From JABDOU01 sp041609995 (lineage in GTDB: Bacteria > Actinomycetota > Acidimicrobiia > Spongiisociales > SHLN01), in assembly GCA_041609995.1 (NCBI GenBank), contig JBFIPU010000041.1, forward strand, positions 1 through 22,380: 22,380 nt of DNA, read 5' to 3'. This document shows positions 14,404 to 22,137 of the stretch, one piece after another. Each line of letters begins with the position of its first letter. Positions within the stretch are counted from its first letter, which is position 1. Both the position numbers and the translations under genes were made by a program. The notes under the pieces were generated by a model. It was not told the origin of the DNA and made no database searches. It saw nothing but the letters and a program-made list of their open reading frames with translations.

Positions 14404-16836
14404 ATGCCCAAGAAGGTGCGAGTCCGGCTCGTTCCCAAGACGCGGGACGGCCGGTCGATAGCAAGAGAATTGGAGATGACGCCAGCCACCGCCAAGGCGA
14501 ACCGCCCCGATCCGGAGAGGGCTGCTGAGGCTTCGCGGTTAGCGAGAACGCTGGGGTTCACGAGACCGCGTGTCACCTATACCGGCAGCGTGGATGCCAC
14601 CCTGCCCTGGGACACCGTGGAAGAGATCTTCGATGTCTCACTCGAGGAGACAACCGAGCCCCTTGCAGGACCTGAGCGCGAGCCAGAAGCCGTGCCAGAA
14701 GAGATGATGAGGGGACAGGTCGACATCAACACGGCTTCGGAGGAGCAACTCGAGGCGCTGCCCGGATTAGGTGCCGCCCTCGCCGCTCGCATCACCCAAG
14801 CTCGCGACGCGGCGCCTTTCACCCGGGTGGAGGATCTCAGGCGGGTTCTCGGTGTCGGCCGAGTCCTGATCGATGAGCTGCGACCACTTATCACGACCGG
14901 TCTTCGGGGCCCCGAGACCCTCGTCGAGCCGCGACGACGAATCCGGGTATCGAAGGCACTCCAGGTCCCCGAGCCACTACGGGGCACGATCGCCTTCGCA
15001 TACGTTCCAACGCCGGTGGAGTTTCTTGCGGAAACGTACATCCCACCCGACATCGAGGACTATCACGTGCGTCTGGCCGACGTGGCCAACGCCCTGCAAG
15101 TTCCAGCGAGCCATCGCAACGGCTGGACGGGTCGCGGTACCAGGATGGCCATGATCGACACGGGGTTCGCCCCGCACCCGTTCTTCGAGCGCCAGGGTTA
15201 CGAGATAGAGCGCACCAGCACGCCGTCGACACAAGACCCGGCGAGCGACCCGGACGGTCATGGAACGGGGGAGAGCGCCAACGTGCTCTTCATGGCGCCC
15301 GGTATCGAGTTCATTGGCGTCAAACACAACGACTACTCAGCGGAGGCCCTGGAGACTGCGCTCGAACAGCGACCGGACATCATCACCAACTCGTGGTGCT
15401 GGAACGTCGACGACATGACTTGGGACCAATGGGAGGATCATGACGAGAATCTCTACAACGAGCTACGCGACCTTGAGAACATCATCAATGACGCGGTTGA
15501 CGATGGGATCTTGGTGGTGTTTGCGGCCGGCAACGGCCACCGAGCCTTCCCGGCGAGCATGCCAGCAGTCCTCGCCGTCGGCGGTGTGACCGTCCAGCGG
15601 GACGGCTCCCTGGAGGCCTCAAGCTATGCAAGTTCCTTCCGGAGCGTGATGTACCCGGGTCGCAGTGTGCCGGACATCTGTGGTGTCGTGGGTGAGTACA
15701 CCAGCACGTCGCCGATGCCAGGCCACATCATGCTGCCGGTCGCCGAAGGCAGCGATCTCGAAGGAAGCAACATGCCCTCTGCCATCGATGCCGATGGCTG
15801 GGGGGTCTTCTCCGGCACCTCCGCTGCGTGCCCCCAGGTGGCTGGGGTTGCAGCTCTGCTGCGATCGGCGTCTCGCCATCGGCTGGCCCGCTCGCCGGAC
15901 GAGATACGAGCGATTCTGCAAGCCACGGCCACCGATGTCACCACTGGCACCACCGCGCTAGGTGACACGGCGGTAGTTGGGGACGACGATGCGACCGGAA
16001 GCGGTTTCGTCAACGCCGCGACCGCGTGCGCATTGGTGGCCGATGGTGCCATTGAGTCCGGGTTGGTCGACAACGTCACCAATCAGTGGCGGACGGTGAC
16101 AATGAGTGAAGAGCATGACACCCAGGTCGCCTATCTTGCGGCGATGCAAACATTCGATGGCCCTGATCCCGCGGGTGTGCGTATCCACCAGCCGACACCG
16201 ACGGGACTGCGGATCAAGATAGAGGACGAGCAATCAAAGGACGCCGAGACTCATCACAACCCCGAACAGGTCGGATATCTGGCCATCAGCCCCGGATTGC
16301 TGTACGACCGCGACAGCAACCCCATCGGTGAAGTCGGCATGATTCAGTTAGACCAGCCAGAAGCCGAACTCTGGCATCGGATCAACCTGCAGCAGCGTTA
16401 CCACGATCCCGTCGTGGTCGCTCAGATCGAGACTTGGAATGCGCCGCAACCCGCTCATACTCGACTCCGGCAGGTAAAGCCATCGTCGTTCGAGATCCAG
16501 ATCGAAGAGTGGGACTACCTCAACGGGACCCACCCGTGGGAGACCATCGCCTACCTGGTGCTCGAACGGGGCGTCCACGATCTCCCGGCTGGAAATGGGA
16601 TCGAAGCTGGTGTCGTCAGCGTCGACCATACGTGGGCCAGTGTGCCCTTCAGCAACGGCTTCACGTCCGCGCCGGTCGTGCTGAGTGCCAGCCAGACCTA
16701 CGCCGGTGATCACGCCATCGTGACCCGACACCGCAACGTCGTGGTGGGTGGCTTCGACGTCCGACTCCAGGAGGAAGAGGCAAGGGACGGCTGGCACCGC
16801 GTCGAACAAGTGGGTTGGATAGCCGTTGAACAATGA
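14404..16836 (+). CDS. S8 (subtilisin) family serine protease with HhH domain and C-terminal tandem beta-repeats
   Basis: The 810-aa product has four parts. Residues 1-85 are prosegment-like. Residues about 106-165 form a ComEA-type helix-hairpin-helix (VDINTASEEQLEALPGLG...VLGVGRVLIDEL). Residues about 230-545 are a subtilisin domain with a complete triad: Asp252 (AMIDTGF), His286 (DGHGTGE) and Ser473 (SGTSAACPQ), with oxyanion Asn377 (FAAGNG). Residues about 560-810 hold three repeats, each ending in VGYLAI, IAYLVLE or VGWIAVE, resembling H-type lectin-like beta-sandwiches. There is no classical signal peptide, so secretion is uncertain and an intracellular role is possible. ATG 14404 follows AAGGAGGAGGAGG. 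An HhH module, usually a DNA-binding fold, on a subtilisin is an unusual architecture. The gene lies between repeat copies C and D. Confidence 0.9.
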   Translation: MPKKVRVRLVPKTRDGRSIARELEMTPATAKANRPDPERAAEASRLARTLGFTRPRVTYTGSVDATLPWDTVEEIFDVSLEETTEPLAGPEREPEAVPEEMMRGQVDINTASEEQLEALPGLGAALAARITQARDAAPFTRVEDLRRVLGVGRVLIDELRPLITTGLRGPETLVEPRRRIRVSKALQVPEPLRGTIAFAYVPTPVEFLAETYIPPDIEDYHVRLADVANALQVPASHRNGWTGRGTRMAMIDTGFAPHPFFERQGYEIERTSTPSTQDPASDPDGHGTGESANVLFMAPGIEFIGVKHNDYSAEALETALEQRPDIITNSWCWNVDDMTWDQWEDHDENLYNELRDLENIINDAVDDGILVVFAAGNGHRAFPASMPAVLAVGGVTVQRDGSLEASSYASSFRSVMYPGRSVPDICGVVGEYTSTSPMPGHIMLPVAEGSDLEGSNMPSAIDADGWGVFSGTSAACPQVAGVAALLRSASRHRLARSPDEIRAILQATATDVTTGTTALGDTAVVGDDDATGSGFVNAATACALVADGAIESGLVDNVTNQWRTVTMSEEHDTQVAYLAAMQTFDGPDPAGVRIHQPTPTGLRIKIEDEQSKDAETHHNPEQVGYLAISPGLLYDRDSNPIGEVGMIQLDQPEAELWHRINLQQRYHDPVVVAQIETWNAPQPAHTRLRQVKPSSFEIQIEEWDYLNGTHPWETIAYLVLERGVHDLPAGNGIEAGVVSVDHTWASVPFSNGFTSAPVVLSASQTYAGDHAIVTRHRNVVVGGFDVRLQEEEARDGWHRVEQVGWIAVEQ

Positions 16837-17031
16837 ACGATCGAGTGGCGGTCGGGAGGCGGCCGCCACTTCGTCGCTTGCGCCGTTGCTCACCGCGAGG
16901 TTCGGCGAGGTTGGCTTCGGCATCATGGCGCTCAGCTGAGTCACCAGAGACTCGTCGGCGGCCGCACACATCACTACTCACCAGATCCTCGACGTCCACT
17001 GCACTGTCGAACACGGCCCCAATACCGAGTG

Positions 17032-17218
17032 AAACTAGGCAACAATTGGGCAACGCGACAACGAGAAACACTCGGAAGTGACGGGAACCAACGGGAGCAA
17101 GAAAGCCAGTCAGGAAAAGGAGAAACACCGGAGAAGCCAGCAATCATGAGCTCTGTGAAACCCTCGGCGTTGCCTTCGCACGGCAGAGGCCATTGGTTCG
17201 ATCCCAGTAGCGCCCACC
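17032..17218 (+). repeat. Dispersed attachment-site-like repeat, copy D, with tRNA 3' half
   Basis: Full-length copy: AACTAGGCAACAATTGGGCA at the left (two GGCAAC motifs), the shared middle block, then the tRNA half at 17170-17218 with stem TTGCC/GGCAG, loop TTCGCAC, T arm ATTGG-TTCGATC-CCAGT and acceptor AGCGCCC plus ACC. The anticodon position here reads CGC rather than CAC, one base different from copies B and C. Upstream, 16837-17031 holds no gene or motif I recognise. There is no 5' tRNA half. Confidence 0.88.
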
Positions 17219-17220
17219 GG

Positions 17221-17247
17221 AAGATCCCCTGGAAATGAGGATCTTTT
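17221..17247 (+). terminator. Hairpin after tRNA 3' half (copy D)
   Basis: AAGATCC at 17221-17227 pairs with GGATCTT at 17239-17245, followed by TT. It begins two bases after the tRNA end and corresponds to the hairpin after copy B, so it is likely the ancestral tRNA terminator. Confidence 0.6.
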
Positions 17248-17342
17248 GCTCGCTGGACCCTCTGCTTCAGCATGGATGCCGGCTTTAGGCAACCGATTAA
17301 TCAACACGACGGTTGGAGGGAAGGGCGTGGGGAAGCCGATGA

Positions 17343-17377
17343 CGAAGGGACCCCCGCCTGAGCAGGGGGTCCCTTCG
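17343..17377. terminator. Bidirectional GC-rich terminator
   Basis: CGAAGGGACCCCC (17343-17355) and GGGGGTCCCTTCG (17365-17377) form a perfect 13-bp stem with a 9-base loop. It lies 20 bases beyond the stop of the minus-strand secreted protein and probably ends its transcript. The same GGGACCCCC core recurs at 20590. Confidence 0.8.
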
Positions 17378-17396
17378 GTTCGTTGGTGGTTGGTTG

Positions 17397-18425
17397 CTAG
17401 ATGGTCGAATCGAACAGGGCTCCTCCGTCGACGGCGGTGTCCTTTACGTCGTGGGGGACTCCCACTGTGACAACACCGGAGCATATTCCACCGTTGCCAT
17501 CGTCAGCGGTGTACGCGATGTGATAGACCCGCCCATCACCAGGCATTTCCTTCGTGCCGGCTCGTTCGGCTCTCACCGCGGCGGTGTCGGTTCCGACTCC
17601 AGTGGCGTCCGGTGTGAACGCCCCGTCACCAAAGGTGTCGGTGGCCTCGTCCTGGAAGATCGAGTCGACCGTGATGGTGATCGCATCACCATCGGGGTCG
17701 GTGACACCCAACACGTTGATGTCGACGAACTTATGATTTGGCGGCCAGATCGCATCGATGCTCGGGGCTGCCTCGTCGCAGACCGGCGGTTCGTTGCAGC
17801 TGAAGTCCACGGTGAGCTTATTGCTGCTGCTGCCTGAAGCACCGAAAAGGTAATCGCTTCCGAAGGGAGCCAGGTTCTGAAGAGAACCCCCCACCGAGAA
17901 GAACCCTGGAATGGCTGCGTTGATGTCGGTAATCGCGGCCGCGTTGAGGGAGATGCTCTCCGTGCCGCTTGCTCCGTTGGGAATGCTCACCGACGCGTAC
18001 TGGGTTCCGGTGCCAAGGTCGTTGTAGATGGCGGCGCTTGTCCCAGTGTTGTTGTTGAGGGTGGCCGCGTCGGTCGTCACATCGAATATCCCAAGCACAT
18101 GGGGGTTGCTGCCAAAACTTGAAGCATGCGTCAACTCCAACGTGGCGCTGCTCACAGTACATCCGTCCAAGCCGGAGAGGTCGAACGTGAAGAAATCGCG
18201 GAGCAATCGCGATCCTGTCCGGCCCGTGAAGTAGTTGTCGTTCCCGTCGGTATTGAACAAAGTGGGCGACCACCAGCCCTGGTTGTCAATCCCAACATCG
18301 AACCGATTGTCTGATGTGCTCAGCGTCGTGGTGGCGGCCAACGCGACGGAGCTGAAGACTGCCAGCGCCAAGAACACCGAGGCCAGGCCGACCACACTCC
18401 CCTTCCATTTTTTCGCAATTGCCAT
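17397..18425 (-). CDS. Secreted beta-sandwich protein with cadherin/HYR-like C-terminal domain
   Basis: The 342-aa product has a Sec signal peptide (residues 1 to about 30, KKWKG then a hydrophobic run ending VALA). Residues about 35-215 form a beta-rich domain with NRFDVGIDNQGWW, NYFTGR, LLRDFFTFDLSGLDG and SATLELTH, resembling jelly-roll domains of exported surface proteins. Residues about 220-335 match a conserved extracellular module beginning near IDAIWPPNHKFVDINVLGV, with TDPDGDAITITV, FGDGAFTPDATG, VRAERAGTKEMPGDGRVYHI and DDGNGGICSG; the acidic DPDGD suggests calcium binding. No sorting signal or membrane anchor is seen, so it is probably released. ATG 18425 has AAGGAG upstream. A structured leader precedes it and a strong terminator follows it, so it is monocistronic. 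Function unknown. Confidence 0.88.
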   Translation of the reverse strand: MAIAKKWKGSVVGLASVFLALAVFSSVALAATTTLSTSDNRFDVGIDNQGWWSPTLFNTDGNDNYFTGRTGSRLLRDFFTFDLSGLDGCTVSSATLELTHASSFGSNPHVLGIFDVTTDAATLNNNTGTSAAIYNDLGTGTQYASVSIPNGASGTESISLNAAAITDINAAIPGFFSVGGSLQNLAPFGSDYLFGASGSSSNKLTVDFSCNEPPVCDEAAPSIDAIWPPNHKFVDINVLGVTDPDGDAITITVDSIFQDEATDTFGDGAFTPDATGVGTDTAAVRAERAGTKEMPGDGRVYHIAYTADDGNGGICSGVVTVGVPHDVKDTAVDGGALFDSTI

Positions 18426-18457
18426 GCGCGTAGATACTCCTTCGCTGTTTGTGAGAA

Positions 18458-18519
18458 GGTGATCGACCGATGGCTGGTCCCATCGGTCCGGGTTCCACCC
18501 TCAACTATTCCCTATCACC
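18458..18519 (-). promoter_or_regulatory. Structured 5' leader, possible three-way junction RNA
   Basis: On the minus-strand transcript, GGTGAT (18519-18514) can pair with ATCACC (18463-18458), enclosing two hairpins: GGGT-GGA-ACCC (18500-18490) and ACCGATGG-GACCAG-CCATCGGT (18487-18466), the latter a perfect 8-bp stem. The structure ends 16 bases before the AAGGAG of the secreted-protein gene. It could be a cis-regulatory RNA or a stability element; it does not match a riboswitch consensus that I can recall. Confidence 0.4.
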
Positions 18520-18998
18520 AAAGGCCCGGATTTGGTGGGTCGGTATGTTCAGCCGACTCGCCCCAGCACCTTTCTTTCGAGCTTGTCCTGCGAGCCCAAT
18601 GACAGGGTCTGCGTTGTGATCGATGTCGTCCACGGGCTAACGACTCCTTCACGGAGCGTGACCACTTGGTACCTGAGTTACGGATCAGCCGTAAGCGGCT
18701 TCGGAACCAACCCAGGGGAACTGAGAGCCCAGGGGAAACGCTGGGGAGATTCCGCGGCTGAAGACGCAGCTCGAGGAACCCGCGACCTGCCCGGCCGACA
18801 CGGAGGCCAGTGCCAGGAGTTCGAACACGAGCTCGAAGCGGCCAACACCGGCACCCGGCACGACTGCCAGCACACATGATCCATGTGGATCCGTACCAGG
18901 TTCGGGGGCGAGGCCACCAACAACCACGGCTCGGACCTCCGATCGCTTGAAGTTCCCCATGCTGCGGGTGCGGGGCACGCTTGCGCCCGATCCCGTGG
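18520..18998. other. Intergenic stretch without a recognisable gene
   Basis: Both strands carry open frames, but none has a ribosome site, recognisable family or consistent codon character. The part nearest 18999 may be very decayed upstream sequence of the molybdoenzyme pseudogene. A promoter for the minus-strand secreted protein should lie near 18520-18570, but I see no convincing -10/-35 pair. Confidence 0.4.
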
Positions 18999-19530
18999 TC
19001 GGCTGCCACCGACCTCGTGGCGCGATTGGCGATGCACACCATCGACAACTACACCGAACTGGCCTTCGGGGTCAAGATCTACGCCTACGAGTTCTACGAA
19101 AAACGTATTTGCCGCTTCCAAGCTCGGACTCGGTGAGATCGGAACGCCCAACTGGTCACCCCACCATGCCCCGGCCGACGGCGATGATGTTCCCGGTCTC
19201 ACAGACTCCGGTATCGATGCCTTCAGCGCCGCCTTCGAAGACGATGCCGCCGCCGACGTGTTGTTCATCGCCGGCTCCGACCCTTACGAGACGAAGACGG
19301 TCCGGTTCACGAGCTGGCAGACGATCGGGGGCGCTTCCATCATCTACGTGGATCCGCGCAAGACCTTCACCGCCGCCTACGCCGAAGACAATTGGGGGAT
19401 GCACCTCCAGATCGCGCCGGGAACCGACACGTGCCTCTACAACGCCATTGTGCGAGAAATCATGGAACAGGGGTGGGAGGATCGAGACTTCGTTGCGCGC
19501 CTGGCCAGCCGCTGTAGGTACGACTTCCGA
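18999..19530 (+). pseudogene. Molybdopterin-dependent oxidoreductase large-subunit fragment
   Basis: An internal piece of a DMSO-reductase-superfamily catalytic subunit, most like the arsenite-oxidase-type branch by pattern. The first frame gives ATDLVARLAMHTIDNYTELA and AFGVKIYAYEFYE. A one-base gain in an A-run at 19099-19103 shifts the frame to NVFAASKLGLGEIGTPNW and then ADVLFIAGSDPYETKTVRF, IIYVDPRKTFTAAYAED, LQIAPGTDTCLYNAIVREIM and GWEDRDFVARLASR. Intact members are about 800-900 aa; only about 175 residues remain, with neither the N-terminal Fe-S motif nor the C-terminal cofactor domain. From 19530 a 56-aa open frame (ATG to TAA at 19700; IDLDLWADAAGMGAYYESL) may be an unrelated gene tail joined here. 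Not functional. Confidence 0.75.
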
Positions 19531-19700
19531 TGCCCGATCAACCGGCGCCGACTGAGGTCATCGATCTGGATCTCTGGGCCGACGCCGCCGGTATGGGTGC
19601 GTACTACGAGTCGCTGTCGAGTTTCGAAGCCGCCTTCAGCGCCGCCCCCCAAACCTCGGTCTGGGAATCAGCCACCGGTGGCACCTGGACAGAGTGGTAA

Positions 19701-20048
19701 CCAATAGGCACACGCTCGGAAGGGTGCCGTTGGGTTATCAGTTCGTTGCGCGCCGAACAGGTTCCATCTTCCTAGTCGTGTGGGGCGATCCGATGTGGGT
19801 GATTGCTCGCCGGCTGGGGCGAGAGTCGTCGTCCATTCGTTGTCCCGGATGATGCTGATGGGGGTGGCCCATTTGAGTGATCCGCGGTCTCAGTAGTACG
19901 CGCAGTCATTCGAGCGAGCGGTCTGAATCGTTGTGAGTTATTCCCAGATTGACAAGAGGAGGTTCGCCTCTACCGGTCACACGCCGGGTGTGGTTCGCTG
20001 GCGGCCTGTGTTCCGGGGTGGACCTGGATTGAAAGAGAGGGGACCCTC
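19701..20048. other. Intergenic region upstream of small secreted protein
   Basis: No gene is recognisable. TTGACA at 19949-19954 with TACCGG 16 bases further on could be a weak promoter for the gene at 20049, and AGAGG/CCTCT just inside it forms a small inverted repeat. The distance to the start codon would leave a leader of about 65 bases. The promoter call is tentative. Confidence 0.3.
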
Positions 20049-20513
20049 ATGCTTCGTAGATTGGTAGTACTGGCAGTGGCGTTGGCCGTCGCCATGGCGA
20101 TGGCGTTACCGGCTGGTGCAACGCCTCCGAGCGCCGTCACTATCGAGGTCGATACCCTCTTTGCCGGCACAGGAACGTTCACGGCGACCGGGCCGGCGGT
20201 CGACGACGGCGTCGTCTGCGCCACGGGTGAAACGTTCGACGTCTTCGGCAAAGTCTCCGGAATGGGCAAGAAAGGCGTCAACATCCAGGTGGTGAAGGAG
20301 TTCACCTGTGACGACGATTCTGGTTCGTTCTTCGTGAAGCTGCAGGTCAAAGTCTTCTTCGCGGGCCCGGTGCTGTCGTCCTTCAACTGGGTGGTTACAG
20401 AAGGAGACGGGGCCTACGAAGACCTCCACGGCTCCGGCAGTGGTGACGGCCTGCCTCCCAACACCGGTTTCGACATCCTCGACGTGTACGAAGGGAAGAT
20501 GCACATCGACTGA
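20049..20513 (+). CDS. Small secreted beta-barrel-like protein, 154 aa
   Basis: A Sec signal peptide covers residues 1 to about 25 (RRLVVLAVALAVAMAMALPAGA). The mature part is about 130 residues, rich in alternating hydrophobic positions: GTGTFTATGPAVDDGVVCATG, VVKEFTCDDDSGSFFVKLQV, FNWVVTEGDGAYEDLHGSGSG and a C-terminal DVYEGKMHID. Two cysteines (VVCATG and FTCDDD) could form a disulfide. This pattern is shared by actinobacterial secreted proteins of lipocalin/allene-oxide-cyclase-like barrel type; I cannot name the family. AGAGGGG is correctly spaced from ATG 20049. A strong terminator follows at 20590, so the gene stands alone. Function unknown. Confidence 0.85.
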   Translation: MLRRLVVLAVALAVAMAMALPAGATPPSAVTIEVDTLFAGTGTFTATGPAVDDGVVCATGETFDVFGKVSGMGKKGVNIQVVKEFTCDDDSGSFFVKLQVKVFFAGPVLSSFNWVVTEGDGAYEDLHGSGSGDGLPPNTGFDILDVYEGKMHID

Positions 20514-20589
20514 TCCGCTGCAGCCGTAACCGATGGGCCTTGTTTGGACGAGGTGAGGTGGGTAGCTGAGAGATGCTCGACTGAAGCGA

Positions 20590-20614
20590 GGGACCCCCGC
20601 TCGACGGGGGTCCC
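20590..20614. terminator. GC-rich terminator hairpin
   Basis: GGGACCCCCG (20590-20599) pairs perfectly with CGGGGGTCCC (20605-20614) around a 5-base loop, extended by GAAG/CTTC-like flanks. It lies 77 bases after the stop of the small secreted protein and shares its core with the hairpin at 17343-17377. Confidence 0.8.
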
Positions 20615-20837
20615 TTCACGTTCACGCGCCGCATGTGAATCATTCGAAACGCCGGTGTATCAGGGTGTGAGCCGGCCACGCCGAGCTCAGAGTCGTCCCA
20701 GGGTGCCCTCCGGGACCCACTTCTCGTTTAGCTGATTGATCGAGAGCGAAACCCAGCCGCCACCCATCGATTGCGGCGAGGCCTGAACCATCCCGGCTCG
20801 CTCGGCCCCCTCGATGTCGGGTGTGTATGGTGGCGAC

Positions 20838-21085
20838 GTGACTGAGGCCGCAGCGATCGGTAAGACGGCTCTCGTCTGGGCCGCGCCGCCCAGGTGGCTC
20901 GGCGCACTGTCCGGAGCTGTAGTGGTGCTCGGCTTCACCGTCGTTCAGAACGTCTTCATCTCTGATATCTGGTGCAACGTCAGTGAGCCGACCGCGACGC
21001 GCTCTATGACGCTGGGGCGTTCGCTGCCGACGTGACGACTGCGGTCAACCGAGATGCCAATGGATGGTCGGCGATCCTCGGCTAG
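20838..21085 (+). pseudogene. Small membrane protein, probably frameshifted
   Basis: From GTG 20838 one frame encodes TEAAAIGKTALVWAAPPRW, a membrane segment (LGALSGAVVVLGFTVVQNVFI) and SDIWCNV, then ends at 21035 in low-quality sequence. A second frame over 20990-21085 encodes a plausible tail, DRDALYDAGAFAADVTTAVN through ANGWSAILG, before a TAG at 21083-21085. The two halves look like one short protein interrupted by an indel or small deletion near 20985. No strong ribosome site is seen (ATG 20814 is an alternative). The family is not recognised. Confidence 0.35.
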
Positions 21086-21111
21086 GTTCGGATGAAAAGG
21101 AGGTGCCAAGC

Positions 21112-21702
21112 TTGTTCATCGACCCCATCCCAACGACTGAGGCAGAGGGGATGGTTGCGCGGATGTATGCAGAAGACCAGGCGAGGGCTGGCTATGTGCC
21201 CGTGTACACCCAGGTTTTCTCCCATCACCCAGAGGCCTACCAGGCCTGGATCACGCTGATCACTTCGATTCGGGAGAATATGGATCTTCGGCGGTGCGAG
21301 CTGGCTACGTTGGCGGCGGCGCGGGCGTTGAGATCGACGAACTGCAGTATCGCTCACGGAAAGGTGCTGCGTGACCGGTTCTACGAGTCTGAACAGGTGG
21401 TTCGGATTGCTTCGGACCATCGGCACGCGGACCTCGACGAGGTCGACGTGGCCGTCATGGACTTCGCCGAGAGGGCCGCTGACGATCCGTCGCAGATCAC
21501 CCGATCGGAGGTCCAAAACCTGAAAGAGCTGGGCCTATCCGACCGCGATATTCTCGACGTTGTTCTGTCTGTTGCTGCTCGGGCGTTCTTCGCGACCGTC
21601 GTTGAGGCGTTGGGCGCTCCGCCCGAAAGACCGATGGTCGAGGACTTGGAACCACGGCTGCTGGATGTTCTCACAGTCGGTCGTCCCATCCCACCCGAAT
21701 AG
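21112..21702 (+). CDS. AhpD/carboxymuconolactone decarboxylase-family protein
   Basis: The 196-aa product is an all-helical member of the AhpD-like superfamily. The core is CELATLAAARALRSTNCSIA followed by HGKVL, then a second helical part (VAVMDFAERAADDPSQIT, LKELGLSDRDILDVVLSVAA, FFATVVEALGAPP). True AhpD peroxidases use a CxxC pair near the conserved His; here only one Cys is present (NCSIAH), as in the uncharacterised peroxidase-related branch, so disulfide peroxidase activity is uncertain. TTG 21112 is chosen as start because AAGGAGG lies eight bases upstream; the in-frame ATG 21064 has no such site and begins inside the preceding pseudogene. A bidirectional terminator follows at 21843. 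Confidence 0.8.
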   Translation: MFIDPIPTTEAEGMVARMYAEDQARAGYVPVYTQVFSHHPEAYQAWITLITSIRENMDLRRCELATLAAARALRSTNCSIAHGKVLRDRFYESEQVVRIASDHRHADLDEVDVAVMDFAERAADDPSQITRSEVQNLKELGLSDRDILDVVLSVAARAFFATVVEALGAPPERPMVEDLEPRLLDVLTVGRPIPPE

Positions 21703-21842
21703 CCATCCGAGCTCAGCCGGACAACGTCGACGGGGCAGCCCGTGCCCCGGGAAACGCAATCTGCCGACCTCGCAGACGTGGGGCTGTCTGTCTCTGCGCC
21801 ATGCGACGTGTGGACTACGCGCCTTGCACCGTGTCGTCCAAG

Positions 21843-21881
21843 CGAAGGGAGGGGACCCGTTTCCGGAGCCCCTCCCATTCG
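21843..21881. terminator. Bidirectional terminator between convergent genes
   Basis: GGGAGGGG (21847-21854) pairs with CCCCTCCC (21869-21876), extended by CGAA and TTCG at the outer ends. It sits between the plus-strand AhpD-like gene and the minus-strand FAS1 fragment and would serve both. Confidence 0.7.
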
Positions 21882-21894
21882 TCCTTGCGCAGGG

Positions 21895-22137
21895 CTATTC
21901 GGAAATGACGTTCGGCGGGATCAGCACCGAGTCGATGACGTGGACGATCCCGTTCGATGCTCTGAGGTCGGCTTCGATGATCCGGGCGGTGCCGCCGAGC
22001 ACGATGCTGCCGAGCGCCGTCGAATCATCGATCCTCACGGTGAGGGGCGAGGAGCCGAGAGACCCGGTAAACCTCGCGACGAACCGGGTCATATTGGTTT
22101 CTAGCACCGTTTCACCTGCCACCTCGTAGGCGGACAT
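21895..22137 (-). pseudogene. FAS1 (fasciclin) domain, C-terminal fragment
   Basis: The 80 codons end in the FAS1 signature: TVRIDDSTA, GTARIIEADLRASNGIVHVIDSVLIPP (split here as ARIIEADLRASNG and IVHVIDSVLIPP). SAYEVAGETVL at the left corresponds to the YHVVAGE motif in the middle of the domain. The first half of the domain and any signal peptide are missing, and there is no ribosome site before the apparent ATG at 22137. FAS1 proteins are exported adhesion proteins; this remnant starts abruptly at a junction with sigma-factor-like sequence, so it is a truncated pseudogene. Confidence 0.7.

Noticed and set aside
16974..17273. Minus-strand open frames with WALLG(S/L)NQ-PLPCEG across repeat copies B and D
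   Set aside because: They are antisense readings of the tRNA half and repeat; the similarity among them reflects the DNA repeat, not a protein family.
18515..19048. Minus-strand frames opposite the molybdoenzyme remnant
   Set aside because: No ribosome site or domain; Pro/Arg/Ser-rich composition typical of antisense frames in GC-rich DNA.
19801..19895. Minus-strand stretch LKWATPISIIRDNEW as a transposase tail
   Set aside because: Too short, no flanking inverted repeats and no recognisable family signature.
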